Notes under the pieces: model-generated
Database searches by the model: none
What the model was told of the DNA's origin: nothing
Seen by the model: the letters and a program-made list of their open reading frames with translations, nothing else
Translations under genes and position numbers: made by a program
Part shown: piece after piece, positions 53,166 to 62,804 of the stretch
Layout of the letters: each line of letters opens with the position of its first letter
Numbering within the stretch: the first letter of the stretch is position 1
Assembly: GCA_036504995.1 (NCBI GenBank)
Contig: DASXUG010000015.1
Span: forward strand, 143,967 to 207,966
Reading direction: 5' to 3'
Length of the DNA stretch: 64,000 nucleotides
Origin: DASXUG01 sp036504995
GTDB lineage: Bacteria > Pseudomonadota > Gammaproteobacteria > Burkholderiales > Methylophilaceae

Positions 53166-53621
53166 CTAATTAGGCTTGTGGTAACGCGAGATGAACTTAT
53201 CAAGTTCACTCGCGAATGCCTGTTTATCTGCGTTGTTGAACGTGCTAGGGCCAGAAATATCAACGCCACTACCGCGTAATTCTTCCATCAAATTGCGCAT
53301 GGTGAGTCGTTCCGCAATATTGGCTGGTGTGTAAAACTCACCACGCGGATTCAATGCATAACCACCTTTGGCGATGACCTGCGCAGCCAGAGGAATATCC
53401 GCAGTAATCACCAAGTCGCCTGCCTCCAACTCAAGTACAATTTTGTTATCTGCCACATCAAAACCGCTTGGTACTTGTAATGCTCTAATGTGTGGAGAAG
53501 GTGGAACTTTAAGCAGTTTATTGGCTACTAGCGTAGTCAAAATGCCAGTACGCTGGGCGGCGCGAAAAAGAATCTCCTTGATCACCACAGGGCAGGCATC
53601 TGCATCAACCCAAATACGCAA
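53166..53621 (-). CDS. yaiI: UPF0178 protein YaiI
   Basis: Conserved PIN-like-fold protein (DUF188) of 151 residues. The N-terminal acidic motif IWVDADACPVVIKEIL and the central VITADIPLAAQVIAKGG are diagnostic, with ALNPRGEFY following. The cellular role is unknown; the fold suggests nuclease-like activity. It lies 53 bp downstream of rhlE on the same strand. Confidence 0.93.
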   Translation of the reverse strand: MRIWVDADACPVVIKEILFRAAQRTGILTTLVANKLLKVPPSPHIRALQVPSGFDVADNKIVLELEAGDLVITADIPLAAQVIAKGGYALNPRGEFYTPANIAERLTMRNLMEELRGSGVDISGPSTFNNADKQAFASELDKFISRYHKPN

Positions 53622-53674
53622 AATGCCTCCGCATTAGCACTGCTCTCGCGATCCGATTCAGAGGCGTTTGTCGA

Positions 53675-55267
53675 TTATCTGCCGCGATTACCACGGTGGT
53701 TGCCTTGCGGTTTCGGCGCAAATAAGCCTGTTTGCGGCATGGCTTGGTGACGCGCTGCTTCAGATAGGTTTTGCTGATTAGGCTGACCTGTTTTTTGTCT
53801 GTTGGTATTACCATTGGCTTGGTTGCTAGCTGGTTTTGATTGCTGATTTTGCGGCCTAGCTTTGTTCTGCTGCCCAGTAGGTCTATTATTAGGATTAGTT
53901 CCCTGTGCAGGCCTGCCTGGCGCTCCTTGTGGTGATCTGCCTTGGGGTGCTTTGCCATTGCGTTGTTGCGGCTTGCGTTTATTTTGGTCACCATTCCCCG
54001 CTTCTTGGCCAGTTTTACGTGAGTTACCTTGCGCAGAGCCGCGATTAGGCTGCTGACCACGGAATAATCTTGGTGGCTCAGGCTCAATCTTAGTCGGTGG
54101 CACAAAGCCTTCTACCGTTACTTTGGGGATCTCACGCTTAATAAGCTTCTCGATGTCCTTCAGAAACTTGGTTTCTTCTTCATCCACTAAAGAAATTGCT
54201 GCGCCCGAGGCCCCTGCGCGCCCTGTACGGCCAATACGATGCACATAGTCTTCAGGCACATTAGGTAATTCAAAATTGACTACTTGTGGTAGTTGGTCAA
54301 TATCCAAACCACGGGCGGCGATATCGGTAGCCACTAACACAGGTACGCTACCATCTTTAAAGTCAGACAAAGCTTTGGTACGTGCATTTTGGCTTTTGTT
54401 ACCATGTATCGCTAGGGCAGGGATGCCGTCTTTAATCAGCTTATCCGCCAGACGATTCGCACCATGTTTGGTGCGGGTGAAAATAAGTACCTGCTTCCAG
54501 TCATTGGTTTTAATCAGGTGGCTCATTAGGTCACGCTTGTGGCTTTGTTTCACCAAATGCACGGTTTGCTCAACCATTTCAGAGGCTGTATTGCGTCGCG
54601 CTACTTCTACAAAAGCTGGATTGTTAAGCAGACCATCCGCCAACTTTTTAATTTCATCGGAAAACGTTGCAGAGAATAATAAGTTTTGACGCGCTTTAGG
54701 CAAGAGCGCAAGTAGTTTTTTAATATCATTGATAAAGCCCATGTCCAACATGCGGTCAGCTTCATCCAATACCAAAATTTCAACGCCAGATAAATCCACT
54801 GCTTTTTGATTCGCTAAATCGAGTAAACGCCCAGGTGTAGCAACTAAAATATCAATGCCGCGACTCAAGCGGTTGATTTGCGGGTTAATACTGACGCCGC
54901 CAAATACCACCATAGATTTTAAGGGTAAAAATTTACCGTAAGTTTTAACCGACTCTTCAATCTGCGCGGCGAGTTCACGCGTAGGTGACAGCATCAAGCA
55001 ACGTGGGCGGCCTTTCCCTAAGTTGGCCACTGGTTTTTGTGTGAGTAAATGCAAAATTGGTAAGGTAAAACCAGCTGTTTTGCCTGTGCCTGTTTGCGCA
55101 CCAGCGAGCAAATCTACACCAGTTAATACTAGGGGAATCGCTTTAGCTTGAATCGGCGTTGGGGACGTATACCCTGCGTCATTAATGGCGCGTAAAATGG
55201 GCTCGGCTAAGCCTAAAGCGTTAAAATTTAACGTGCTGATGTCAGCACTAATTGTTTCTGTGTTCAT
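53675..55267 (-). CDS. rhlE: DEAD-box ATP-dependent RNA helicase RhlE
   Basis: RNA helicase for ribosome assembly and RNA decay. Helicase motifs are in order: Q-motif with PTPIQAKAIP, AQTGTGKTAGF, PTRELAAQ, the DEAD box in VLDEADRMLDMGF, SAT in FSATFSDEIKK, and HRIGRTGRAG near residue 345. From about 385 to 530 the tail is Gln/Asn/Gly/Pro/Arg-rich and probably disordered, typical of RhlE and able to drive RNA binding or phase separation. Length 530. The 168-bp upstream region contains a short hairpin (near 55363-55386), a possible cold-inducible leader. Confidence 0.94.
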   Translation of the reverse strand: MNTETISADISTLNFNALGLAEPILRAINDAGYTSPTPIQAKAIPLVLTGVDLLAGAQTGTGKTAGFTLPILHLLTQKPVANLGKGRPRCLMLSPTRELAAQIEESVKTYGKFLPLKSMVVFGGVSINPQINRLSRGIDILVATPGRLLDLANQKAVDLSGVEILVLDEADRMLDMGFINDIKKLLALLPKARQNLLFSATFSDEIKKLADGLLNNPAFVEVARRNTASEMVEQTVHLVKQSHKRDLMSHLIKTNDWKQVLIFTRTKHGANRLADKLIKDGIPALAIHGNKSQNARTKALSDFKDGSVPVLVATDIAARGLDIDQLPQVVNFELPNVPEDYVHRIGRTGRAGASGAAISLVDEEETKFLKDIEKLIKREIPKVTVEGFVPPTKIEPEPPRLFRGQQPNRGSAQGNSRKTGQEAGNGDQNKRKPQQRNGKAPQGRSPQGAPGRPAQGTNPNNRPTGQQNKARPQNQQSKPASNQANGNTNRQKTGQPNQQNLSEAARHQAMPQTGLFAPKPQGNHRGNRGR

Positions 55268-55435
55268 GTAATGTTTTATCCTGCGACGGCCAGTTGCTTG
55301 TTTGCAACACCAATCGAGGCAGACGTATAAGTGTCAGGTAGACTGAGAGATTCTCAAGAACCGCGACACTGATTGGTAAGGTGTCGGGTGACTGCATTGT
55401 ACAGGGGTATGGAAATAAAGCGAGCGTAATTATGT

Positions 55436-56167
55436 TTACGCGCGAATGTAGCTGATCAGGAACGGTAATAATACGGCGCTCAGCACCCCATTTAACCCCA
55501 TTGCCATGCTTGCATAGGTGCCAGCTTCATCATTAATGCTGAACGCACGTGTAATGCCCAAGCCATGCGCGCCCACGCCAATGGCTGTACCGCGCATCCA
55601 CCAAGGTTTGATATTCAGCGCATTAAAAATATATGGTGCCAAGATAGAACCCAGCATCCCCGTAATGACTGTAAACACCGCAGTAAGCGTAGGCGATACA
55701 TGAATGCGCTCGGCAATCCCCATGGCAATTGGCGCCGTAACTGATTTTGCGTACATGCTCCCCACAATATTGCTGCCTGCACCCATGCTTTTGGCAATTA
55801 TTACAGCGACGAAAATTGATACCGCACTGCCTATGGTTAGTGCCAGAGTGATAGGGAATAACTTACCTTTTAAATCATTAAAGCCACGATAAATCGGTAC
55901 GGCTAAAGCTACTGTGGCTGTCCCCAATAAAAAGTGAACAAACTGTGCACCTTCAAAATACTTTTCATAAGGCATATGAATAAATGAAATGACAACAGTG
56001 ACTAGTAGCACGGAAATGGCGACGGGGTTAAATACAGGGTGGCGATTCACCTTAACGTAAATGATATAGCCCAACTGATAGGTGGCTAAAGTGAGTACCA
56101 GTGCGAATAAAGGATCGCCGGAAAGGTACACCCAAATTTCAGAAATCGGTAAGCGGTTATTCGTCAT
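55436..56167 (-). CDS. lrgB: LrgB/CidB-family membrane protein
   Basis: Membrane partner of LrgA; the family is linked to murein hydrolase control and, in some bacteria, pyruvate or glycolate transport. About six to seven hydrophobic helices over 243 residues, with the family motifs FVHFLLGTATVALAVPIY, SVTAPIAMGIAER and GVGAHGLGITRA. The start at 56167 (MTNNRLPISEIW) overlaps the last codons of lrgA by 11 bp; a longer reading to 56212 would run further into lrgA. Confidence 0.9.
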   Translation of the reverse strand: MTNNRLPISEIWVYLSGDPLFALVLTLATYQLGYIIYVKVNRHPVFNPVAISVLLVTVVISFIHMPYEKYFEGAQFVHFLLGTATVALAVPIYRGFNDLKGKLFPITLALTIGSAVSIFVAVIIAKSMGAGSNIVGSMYAKSVTAPIAMGIAERIHVSPTLTAVFTVITGMLGSILAPYIFNALNIKPWWMRGTAIGVGAHGLGITRAFSINDEAGTYASMAMGLNGVLSAVLLPFLISYIRA

Positions 56168-56504
56168 GGGTGGCTTTCCAGAAAAGCTTGAGCACCAGTG
56201 CAGTGACTGCAATCGTCAGCACAACGCTGACTAATAAAGCCAGTGTAACCGCTAATGCATGAGCTTGAAGGTCTGGTAAAAATAGCACAACGCCGACTGA
56301 AGCTGGTACGAAGAGCAACCCTAAGTGTTGACGAAAAGTATCTGCCACCATGCCAAGCGGTTGGTTGACCTCGCCTTTAATCACTAAAAAGCTGAGCAGC
56401 AATAGCAAACCAATTACAGGGCCAGGAATGTCGGGAATAAAGAATTTGGAGATTAACTCACCCAAACCTTGCCAGATTAAAATTTGTACTAAGCCGTCAA
56501 TCAT
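56157..56504 (-). CDS. lrgA: LrgA/CidA-family holin-like protein
   Basis: 115-residue membrane protein with four hydrophobic helices. The CidA/LrgA signature IPGPVIGLLLLL near residues 26-37 and LFVPASVGVVL near 69-79 are clear. It forms a holin-like oligomer in other bacteria and pairs with LrgB, whose gene overlaps its 3' end. No adjacent LytTR or LysR regulator gene is present, unlike many lrg/cid loci. Confidence 0.9.
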   Translation of the reverse strand: MIDGLVQILIWQGLGELISKFFIPDIPGPVIGLLLLLSFLVIKGEVNQPLGMVADTFRQHLGLLFVPASVGVVLFLPDLQAHALAVTLALLVSVVLTIAVTALVLKLFWKATHDE

Positions 56505-56707
56505 GCAGGCACTTTCTTTTGCGGAAATAACATAATAAGTCGATTGTAATGGATGGTTATATGGGGAGCTAACTGAATTGACGATGGGATGGGCAATAAT
56601 TGTTAGTTGCCGAGACTCTTCCTGTGGATTTAACTGGCACTCGCAGAAATTTTTTGACTAGCTTTTACTGCTTAATGAGGCAGAAGGGGAAGGTAAACCG
56701 CAATTTT

Positions 56708-57436
56708 TTAGGCAACAGACGTATTAGGTTCTAGTTTTTTAATATCATCATCACTTAACCACCGCCATTCGCCCACAGCTAAATCTTGCGGTAGTACTAG
56801 CTCTCCAATTTTGATGCGTTTTAAATACTCTACACGATTGCTAATAGCTGCCACCATGCGTTTGACTTGATGGTATTTTCCTTCAGCGAGTGTCATATGA
56901 ATGATATTTTCACTAACTCGCTCACAAGCAAGTGCGGCGATTGGGGCTGTTTCATCAACTAGTTGCACGCCGCTTAGAATGTGAGCGATTTGCTCATCGC
57001 TCACGGGATGTTTGCAAGTGACCTCATACACTTTGGGTACTTTGTGTTTGGGCGAGCTCATGCGGTGGATAAACTGACCATCATCTGAAATTAAAATCAG
57101 CCCTGTGGTGTCTTCATCTAGCCTGCCTATGCATTGTACGTTTCTTTCCACCAGTGGAAAGGGCAGTAGACTGTAGATGGTGGGGTGATGTTGCGTTTTA
57201 TGTGAGCATTCGTAATTACTTGGCTTGTGCATCATCAGATAAGAGTTTTCGCGATACTCCCACGGTTCACCTTTGATGGTGTAGTTGAGGTTTTCAAGTT
57301 CAAACTGTGCACTTGGGTCGTCACAAAGCTCACCATTAACCGTGATTTCTTCATTAATAATCATAATGCGACAAAGCTTGCGTGAGCCAAAGCCTTGTTT
57401 ATGCAGAATACGTTCTAGATCGAGTTTTTTTGCCAT
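56708..57436 (-). CDS. rsuA: RsuA-type 16S rRNA pseudouridine synthase
   Basis: Pseudouridine synthase of the RsuA/RluB/E/F family. An N-terminal S4 domain (residues 4-60, LERILHKQGFGSRKLCR) leads to the catalytic domain with Asp in CIGRLDEDTTGLILIS near residue 105 and the closing motif EGKYHQVKRM near 190. YLMMHKPSNYECS favours RsuA (16S U516) over RluE, but this is a judgement by eye. Length 242 fits RsuA (231). It is upstream of lrgA on the same strand with a 200-bp gap in which I see no gene. Confidence 0.85.
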   Translation of the reverse strand: MAKKLDLERILHKQGFGSRKLCRIMIINEEITVNGELCDDPSAQFELENLNYTIKGEPWEYRENSYLMMHKPSNYECSHKTQHHPTIYSLLPFPLVERNVQCIGRLDEDTTGLILISDDGQFIHRMSSPKHKVPKVYEVTCKHPVSDEQIAHILSGVQLVDETAPIAALACERVSENIIHMTLAEGKYHQVKRMVAAISNRVEYLKRIKIGELVLPQDLAVGEWRWLSDDDIKKLEPNTSVA

Positions 57437-57471
57437 CCGCCTATTATAAATCAGAAATATAAGGCAGAAAT

Positions 57472-57509
57472 AAAAACGCCCGCTAGAGACTTGCTGACTC
57501 TAGCGGGCG
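57472..57509 (-). terminator. rho-independent terminator of aqpZ
   Basis: Perfect GC-rich 12-bp stem (57477-57488 with 57498-57509), nine-base loop, followed on the minus strand by TTTTT. It lies 26 bp after the aqpZ stop. Confidence 0.95.
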
Positions 57510-57535
57510 TAGTTTAAAGTTGGTAAATTAAATGC

Positions 57536-58228
57536 TTAGTCTTTTTTTGCCACGAAGTTATAGACTAACGCCCCAATCACAGCGCCTAAGATTGGCGCGA
57601 CCCAGAACAACCAAAGCTGTTGCAAGTAGATGCCGCCAGCAAATATGGCTTGGCTGGTGCTGCGTGCAGGGTTTACAGAAGTGTTAGTGACAGGAATACT
57701 AATCATATGAATCAGCGCCAATGTTAGGCCAATCGCCAAGGGTGCCAAAGCTGCTGGCGCGCGGCTATCAGTTGCACCCATAATGATAAATAGGAAGAAA
57801 GCTGTCATGACTACTTCGCATACAAATGCCGCATGTAAGGCATAGCCGTGGGGTGACGCTGCACCATAGCCGTTAGCAGCAAAGCCGCCTAATGTGTAAC
57901 CTTCTTGGCCACTGGCGATGCAGTAAATAACGGAAGCAGCCAAGATTGCACCTAGTACTTGTGCAATAATGTAGTGAGGTAATTCAGACGCTTTAAATCT
58001 CCCACCAGCGACTAAGCCAATCGAAACTGCAGGGTTTAAGTGGCAGCCTGAGATATGACCAATAGCATACGCCATCGTTACGACGGTTAATCCAAAAGCA
58101 AATGAAACACCTAAGTAACCCAAACCTAGTTCTGGAATGCCAGCTGCTAATACTGCACTGCCGCAGCCGCCTAGCACCAGCCAAAAAGTGCCGAGCAGTT
58201 CAGCAATCGAACGTTTTGTTAATGACAT
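57536..58228 (-). CDS. aqpZ: aquaporin Z
   Basis: Water channel in the inner membrane. Six transmembrane helices and both pore NPA motifs are present: HLNPAVSIG near residue 64 and VNPARSTSQ near 187. The Arg after the second NPA and narrow selectivity-filter residues (His and Thr in family positions) indicate a water channel rather than a glycerol facilitator. Length 230 matches E. coli AqpZ (231). AAGGAG precedes the ATG. It is a single gene with a strong terminator, divergent from the type I secretion operon. Confidence 0.96.
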   Translation of the reverse strand: MSLTKRSIAELLGTFWLVLGGCGSAVLAAGIPELGLGYLGVSFAFGLTVVTMAYAIGHISGCHLNPAVSIGLVAGGRFKASELPHYIIAQVLGAILAASVIYCIASGQEGYTLGGFAANGYGAASPHGYALHAAFVCEVVMTAFFLFIIMGATDSRAPAALAPLAIGLTLALIHMISIPVTNTSVNPARSTSQAIFAGGIYLQQLWLFWVAPILGAVIGALVYNFVAKKD

Positions 58229-58609
58229 AGATGTCTCCTTTGTGAAATTAGAATAATAGGGGAGTTAATTACCTCGCCATCATAGCTGATAACCCCTAGA
58301 CTTAAATCATGCAGAGATTGAGTTAACAGTTTTTTACGATTATAAAAGTGTTGTTTAAAGGCATATCCATTAATATGTATTCATTCTAATTGAGATATTT
58401 TGCAGTAGCCAGTCTTTCAAGGATGGTAATTTTTTGTCAATGGATTTTTAGTGGTTCCGCTGTGGTTTTGGGAAAGTGTTAATATTGTGCGAGTTGAAAA
58501 GGTAAGCTTGTTTTGTGGCGCTTTTCGGTATATTGATGATGTAACTCATTGGTTAGTATTAAGTTAGCACGTTACTAATAATATATTCTGCTCAATAAAA
58601 TGGATAAAA
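58229..58609. promoter_or_regulatory. aqpZ / type I secretion divergent control region, 381 bp
   Basis: AT-rich intergenic region. It contains the aqpZ ribosome-binding site AAGGAG and, near the other end, the inverted repeat TTAGTA (58553-58558)/TACTAA (58573-58578), which overlaps AT-rich -10-like sequence before the secretion operon. I find no ORF or RNA gene in it. Confidence 0.35.
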
Positions 58610-60772
58610 ATGAACGCACAACCGACTGATGATGGCCTTGCATCGCAAGGCCAATATATTCCCGATAGTTTGTTAGATAGTCTGATGACTATTTGCCGTA
58701 TATACGGTGTGGCTATCACCAAAGATGCGCTAACTTCTGGCCTGCCGCTAGAGGCGGGGCGATTGACTCCGATGCTGGTGAAACGCGCAGCAGAGCGTGC
58801 GAATTTAATCAGCAATACCTTGAAAAAAGGCTTGGCGCAGATTCGCGAAGAATTTATACCCTGTATTTTGCTGCTACAACAAGAAGAAGCTTGTTTGTTT
58901 TTAGGTTGGGACGAGCAAAGAGCCAATGCGCGCGTGGTTTTTCCTGAGTTGGGTGATGCAGAAGTACGCATTCCTGCCGAAGAGTTAAAGCAGCGTTACA
59001 CAGGGTATGCCATTTACGTTAAACCCAAGTTTTTGTTCGATGACCGCGCGCCTGCCGTTGGTAATGTGAAGTTAAAACATTGGTTTTGGGGTACCTTGGC
59101 TGAGAATAAGTTGATTTATCGCGACATTATGTTGGCGGCGTTTTTGATCAACTTGTTTGCGTTGGCGATGCCTATTTTTACCATGAACGTATATGACCGC
59201 ATCGTCCCCAACAAGTCGATGGAGACTTTATGGGTGATGGTGTTGGGGATTGTTTTGGTGGTATGTGGTGATTTGGCCTTACGTACCATGCGTGCTTATT
59301 TCTTAGATTGGGCCAGCCACCGCGTGGATGATAAGCTCTCTGGCCGCATTATGGAGCAGGTACTAGGCACGCGTTTAGAAGAGCGTCCTAATTCTGTTGG
59401 TTCATTCGCTTCAAATTTACGTTCGTTTGAAAGTGTGCGTGATTTTATTACTTCTGCCACCATTACCACGCTGATTGATATTCCTTTTGCTTTGATTTTT
59501 ATTATCGTCATCGCTTGGATAGGCTTGCCTATGATTGTGCCTGTATTGGTAGGGGCGGTAGTGATACTTATTTACTCATTTAGCGTGCAAACCAAAATGC
59601 ATGATTTGTCAGAAACGATGTTTCGTGCGGGTGCCATTCGTAATGCAACCTTAATTGAAAGCTTGGTCAGTCTTGAGACTGTGAAGGCGCTGGGCTTAGA
59701 AGGTATGATGCAAAGCAAGTGGGAAAAAAGTGCTAAATTTTTAACCGAAGTCAGCGGCAAACTTAAGATGCTGTCTTACTCCATAAATAATGGGGCAATG
59801 GCGATTCAGCAGGTGGTGAACGTGGTGCTAGTGTTGCTGGGCGTGTACTTGGTGATTAAGGGGGAATTAACCATGGGTGGTCTGATTGCCTGCACTATGC
59901 TGGCAGGCCGTGCATTAAGTCCGATAGCCCAATCGGCAGGTTTGATGGCGCAATATCATAACTCTGCGACTGCGCTTACTTCGTTAGAGGGCATCATGAA
60001 TAAGCCCGTTGAGCGTCCAGTAGATTCTAATTTCCTGTCACGTCCAACGTTTAGAGGCAATATTGAGTTTAAAGAAGTAAGTTTTACTTATCCAGGTTCA
60101 GAAGTGAGTGCCCTGAAAAACGTATCCTTCAAGATAAGTGCTGGTGAGCATATTGCCTTTTTAGGACGCATGGGTTCAGGCAAAACCACTATTCATAAAC
60201 TTATCTTGGGCTTGTATCAACCGACCTCTGGTTCAATTTTGATTGATGGTATTGATTCACGCCAAATTGACCCTGCTGAGCTTAGGCGTTGTATAGGCTA
60301 TGTGCAACAAGATACACATTTGTTTTTTGGTTCTATGCGTGACAATATTACTATTTCCGCCCCGCATATCCCTGATGAAAAAGTGCTAAAAGCTGCTAGA
60401 GCTGGTGGTATTGATGAATTTATTAACCTGCATCCTAAAGGCTTTGATATGCCAGTGGGTGAACGTGGCGAAACCTTATCAGGTGGGCAAAGGCAAGGGG
60501 TGGGTATTGCCCGCGCCATGGTGCAAGATCCGCCAATTTTGTTGTTAGATGAGCCAACCAGTGCGATGGATTACTCAGGGGAGGAGGTAATCAAAGCGCG
60601 CTTGAAAGAAGATACCGTTCAAAAAACCTTGTTAGTGATTACGCATCGTTCATCCTTATTCGATTTAGTGAATCGTATCATTGTCATTGATTCTGGGCGC
60701 GTCGTTGCTGATGGTGCAAAAGAACAAGTCATTGAAGCACTACGCACAGGTAAGGTAGGTAAAGCATCATGA
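58610..60772 (+). CDS. type I secretion ABC transporter (LapB/LssB-type)
   Basis: Inner-membrane ATPase of a type I secretion system. Residues 15-140 are a C39-like peptidase domain without the catalytic Cys (SLMTICRIYG where an active peptidase has a Gln-x5-Cys motif), so it recognises rather than cuts the substrate. Residues 155-430 form the ABC transmembrane domain. The ATPase has GRMGSGKTT near 520, LSGGQRQGVGIARAM near 625 and LLLDEPTSAMD. Length 720 fits the LssB/LapB subfamily that exports giant adhesins. The stop overlaps the next ATG. Confidence 0.93.
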   Translation: MNAQPTDDGLASQGQYIPDSLLDSLMTICRIYGVAITKDALTSGLPLEAGRLTPMLVKRAAERANLISNTLKKGLAQIREEFIPCILLLQQEEACLFLGWDEQRANARVVFPELGDAEVRIPAEELKQRYTGYAIYVKPKFLFDDRAPAVGNVKLKHWFWGTLAENKLIYRDIMLAAFLINLFALAMPIFTMNVYDRIVPNKSMETLWVMVLGIVLVVCGDLALRTMRAYFLDWASHRVDDKLSGRIMEQVLGTRLEERPNSVGSFASNLRSFESVRDFITSATITTLIDIPFALIFIIVIAWIGLPMIVPVLVGAVVILIYSFSVQTKMHDLSETMFRAGAIRNATLIESLVSLETVKALGLEGMMQSKWEKSAKFLTEVSGKLKMLSYSINNGAMAIQQVVNVVLVLLGVYLVIKGELTMGGLIACTMLAGRALSPIAQSAGLMAQYHNSATALTSLEGIMNKPVERPVDSNFLSRPTFRGNIEFKEVSFTYPGSEVSALKNVSFKISAGEHIAFLGRMGSGKTTIHKLILGLYQPTSGSILIDGIDSRQIDPAELRRCIGYVQQDTHLFFGSMRDNITISAPHIPDEKVLKAARAGGIDEFINLHPKGFDMPVGERGETLSGGQRQGVGIARAMVQDPPILLLDEPTSAMDYSGEEVIKARLKEDTVQKTLLVITHRSSLFDLVNRIIVIDSGRVVADGAKEQVIEALRTGKVGKAS

Positions 60773-62181
60773 GTAAACAAATTTTTGAGGGTATTGGCAA
60801 GGTACATAGTTTTTTTCAAGCCCGCACTTGGCTAACTGCACCAGTAAACTGGTTGTTTTCTCGCTGGGTGCCCAACAAAACTGAGGAAGATATTCCTTGG
60901 GAAAAACAGGCTGAGCAGGCTATGTTGGAAGAAACGCCATTGCGTGCTAAAAAATTGCTGTATTGGATTACGGGTATTGTGGCTATGCTATTAGTCTGGT
61001 CTGCCATAACCCAAATTGATGAGGTGACAAGGGGCGAAGGGCGCGTGGTGCCTTCTAAACAGGTGCAGTTAATTCAGTCATTAGACGGCGGTATTGTCAC
61101 CGAGATTTTGGTAAAAGAAGGGCAGACCGTCAAAATTGGTGATCCCTTAGTGCGTATCGATGAAACGCGAGCCAAATCATCTTTACAGGAGAATCAATCA
61201 CAATATATTTCACTGCTGGCCAAGCAAGCGCGTTTGCAGGCATTGGCCAAGGGTCGGCCGTTTGATCCACCAGCGGAAGTTAAGCAACAAGACCCTGTGG
61301 TTTATGCGCAAGAGTACAGCTTATACAACTCTAGCAACGAAGCGTTAGCCTCTCAGGTGGGTATTGCACGTGAGCAAATGTCACAAAGAGAGCGTGAGCT
61401 ATCTGAAGTACAAGCCAAGGTTGAGCAAGCAGAGCGCGGTTTAGCGTTAACTTCACAAGAGCTGGCTGTGACTAAGCCATTACAAAATAGCGGCGCTGTT
61501 TCAGAAGTTGACTTGTTACGTTTAGAGCGAGATGTTGCCAGATTGCGTGGTGATCGTGATCAAGCACGAGCGCAAATCGGGCGCGTGCAGTCAGCGATTG
61601 CTGAAGCTAGGCGCAAAATTAGCGAAACTGAGCAAAGCTTCCGCAGTAAAACAGAGGCTGAGTTGTCTGAAACGACAGCCAAGTTGAATTCCATCGATGC
61701 ATCTAGCGTAGCGCTGACTGATAAAGTAAAGCAATCTACTCTTAAGGCGCCTGTAAATGGCACAGTTAGCCGTTTATTTGCCAATACCGTTGGTGGCGTC
61801 ATTCAGCCAGGCAAAGAGGTGATGGAACTAGTACCAAGTGACGATGCACTAGTATTAGAGGCAAAAGTGCAGCCTAAAGATATTGCATTTATCACAGTAA
61901 ACCAAAATGCATCCGTAAAGCTAACAGCTTATGATTACACCATCTATGGTACTCTTGATGCTAAAGTGATTGGTGTAGGCGCTGATTCTATAGTAGACGA
62001 TAAAGGCAATGCTTACTATATCGTGCGTGTTCGGACGATTAAATCCAGCTTGGGTAAGAATTTGCCGATTATTCCTGGCATGGTTGCGCAGGTAGATATT
62101 ATGACGGGTAGAAAATCCATTCTTGCCTACTTACTAAAACCCGTGTTGAAGGCTCGTGCTTACGCATTTACGGAACGATGA
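60769..62181 (+). CDS. HlyD-family periplasmic adaptor of type I secretion (LapC-like)
   Basis: Membrane-fusion protein linking the ABC transporter to a TolC-type outer-membrane channel. Residues 1-60 are cytoplasmic; the transmembrane helix is at about 63-84 (LLYWITGIVAMLLVWSA). The lipoyl half EGRVVPSKQVQLIQSLDGG is near 100. A long alpha-helical hairpin (about 150-330) and the second lipoyl half KAPVNGTVSRLF follow, ending in beta-barrel sequence with the signature IPGMVAQVDIMTGRKS. Length 470. It overlaps genes on both sides by ATGA. The outer-membrane partner is not in this window. Confidence 0.94.
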   Translation: MSKQIFEGIGKVHSFFQARTWLTAPVNWLFSRWVPNKTEEDIPWEKQAEQAMLEETPLRAKKLLYWITGIVAMLLVWSAITQIDEVTRGEGRVVPSKQVQLIQSLDGGIVTEILVKEGQTVKIGDPLVRIDETRAKSSLQENQSQYISLLAKQARLQALAKGRPFDPPAEVKQQDPVVYAQEYSLYNSSNEALASQVGIAREQMSQRERELSEVQAKVEQAERGLALTSQELAVTKPLQNSGAVSEVDLLRLERDVARLRGDRDQARAQIGRVQSAIAEARRKISETEQSFRSKTEAELSETTAKLNSIDASSVALTDKVKQSTLKAPVNGTVSRLFANTVGGVIQPGKEVMELVPSDDALVLEAKVQPKDIAFITVNQNASVKLTAYDYTIYGTLDAKVIGVGADSIVDDKGNAYYIVRVRTIKSSLGKNLPIIPGMVAQVDIMTGRKSILAYLLKPVLKARAYAFTER

Positions 62182-62804
62182 CCAAGGATATATTTGTAAC
62201 GAAGTTAGGTCAATTACTTGCTGGGTGGCAATTGCTTTGCCCAGAAGCTGAATGCTATGAAACTATCGAGCAGCTACCTATGCTGCGGGCCAGTGAATTG
62301 ATTTATTGGTTGCATGTAGATGCTAATCAACAAGATTGGATGTGTGACAGTATTGATTTTTTGAAAAAGCTGGATGCTACCGCAAAGGTGATTGTGTTGG
62401 CGAACGTGCCAGAACAGCAAGAAGCCATGCTCGCTTTTCAGCATGGCGCTTTAGGTTATACCCATGCTTATCATGATCCCGTTGTGCTGTCCCAAGTGCG
62501 GCAAGCGGTTGAATTTGGTGGTGTTTGGTTGGGGCAAGATGTATTGCGGCAACTTATTCAGGTAGGGCGTAAGTTATCAGAGCGAGGTGCTGACAGCATA
62601 GAGCAAACGCTCAAACAGCTGACGCCGCGTGAACGAGAGGTCGCTATCAGAGCGGCACAAGGTTTAAGCAACAAAAGTATTGCATCTGAGCTGGAAATAA
62701 CTGAAAGAACGGTGAAGGCTCATCTTACAGCCGTCTTTGAACGCATAGGCGTTAAAGATAGGCTTCAATTGGCGATTCGTATCAACGAGCGCCTGTCTAG
62801 CTAA
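62178..62804 (+). CDS. LuxR/NarL-type regulator with a degenerate receiver
   Basis: 208-residue transcription regulator. Residues 145-208 are a LuxR/NarL helix-turn-helix (LTPREREVAIRAAQGLSNKS, then ERTVKAHLTAVFERIGVKDR). The N-terminal 120 residues have the hydrophobic strand pattern of a receiver (AKVIVLANVPEQQEAMLAF, HGALGYTHA) but lack the acidic pair and phosphoacceptor Asp: WLHVDANQQDW lies where the Asp would be. It is therefore probably phosphorylation-independent. It is translationally coupled to the secretion genes (ATGA) and lies 282 bp before the adhesin, its most likely target. Confidence 0.85.
   Translation: MTKDIFVTKLGQLLAGWQLLCPEAECYETIEQLPMLRASELIYWLHVDANQQDWMCDSIDFLKKLDATAKVIVLANVPEQQEAMLAFQHGALGYTHAYHDPVVLSQVRQAVEFGGVWLGQDVLRQLIQVGRKLSERGADSIEQTLKQLTPREREVAIRAAQGLSNKSIASELEITERTVKAHLTAVFERIGVKDRLQLAIRINERLSS

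Noticed and set aside
55363..55386. Terminator for lrgBA or rhlE at the short hairpin upstream of rhlE
   Set aside because: The stem is short and lacks a T-tract on either strand. It is more likely part of the rhlE leader.
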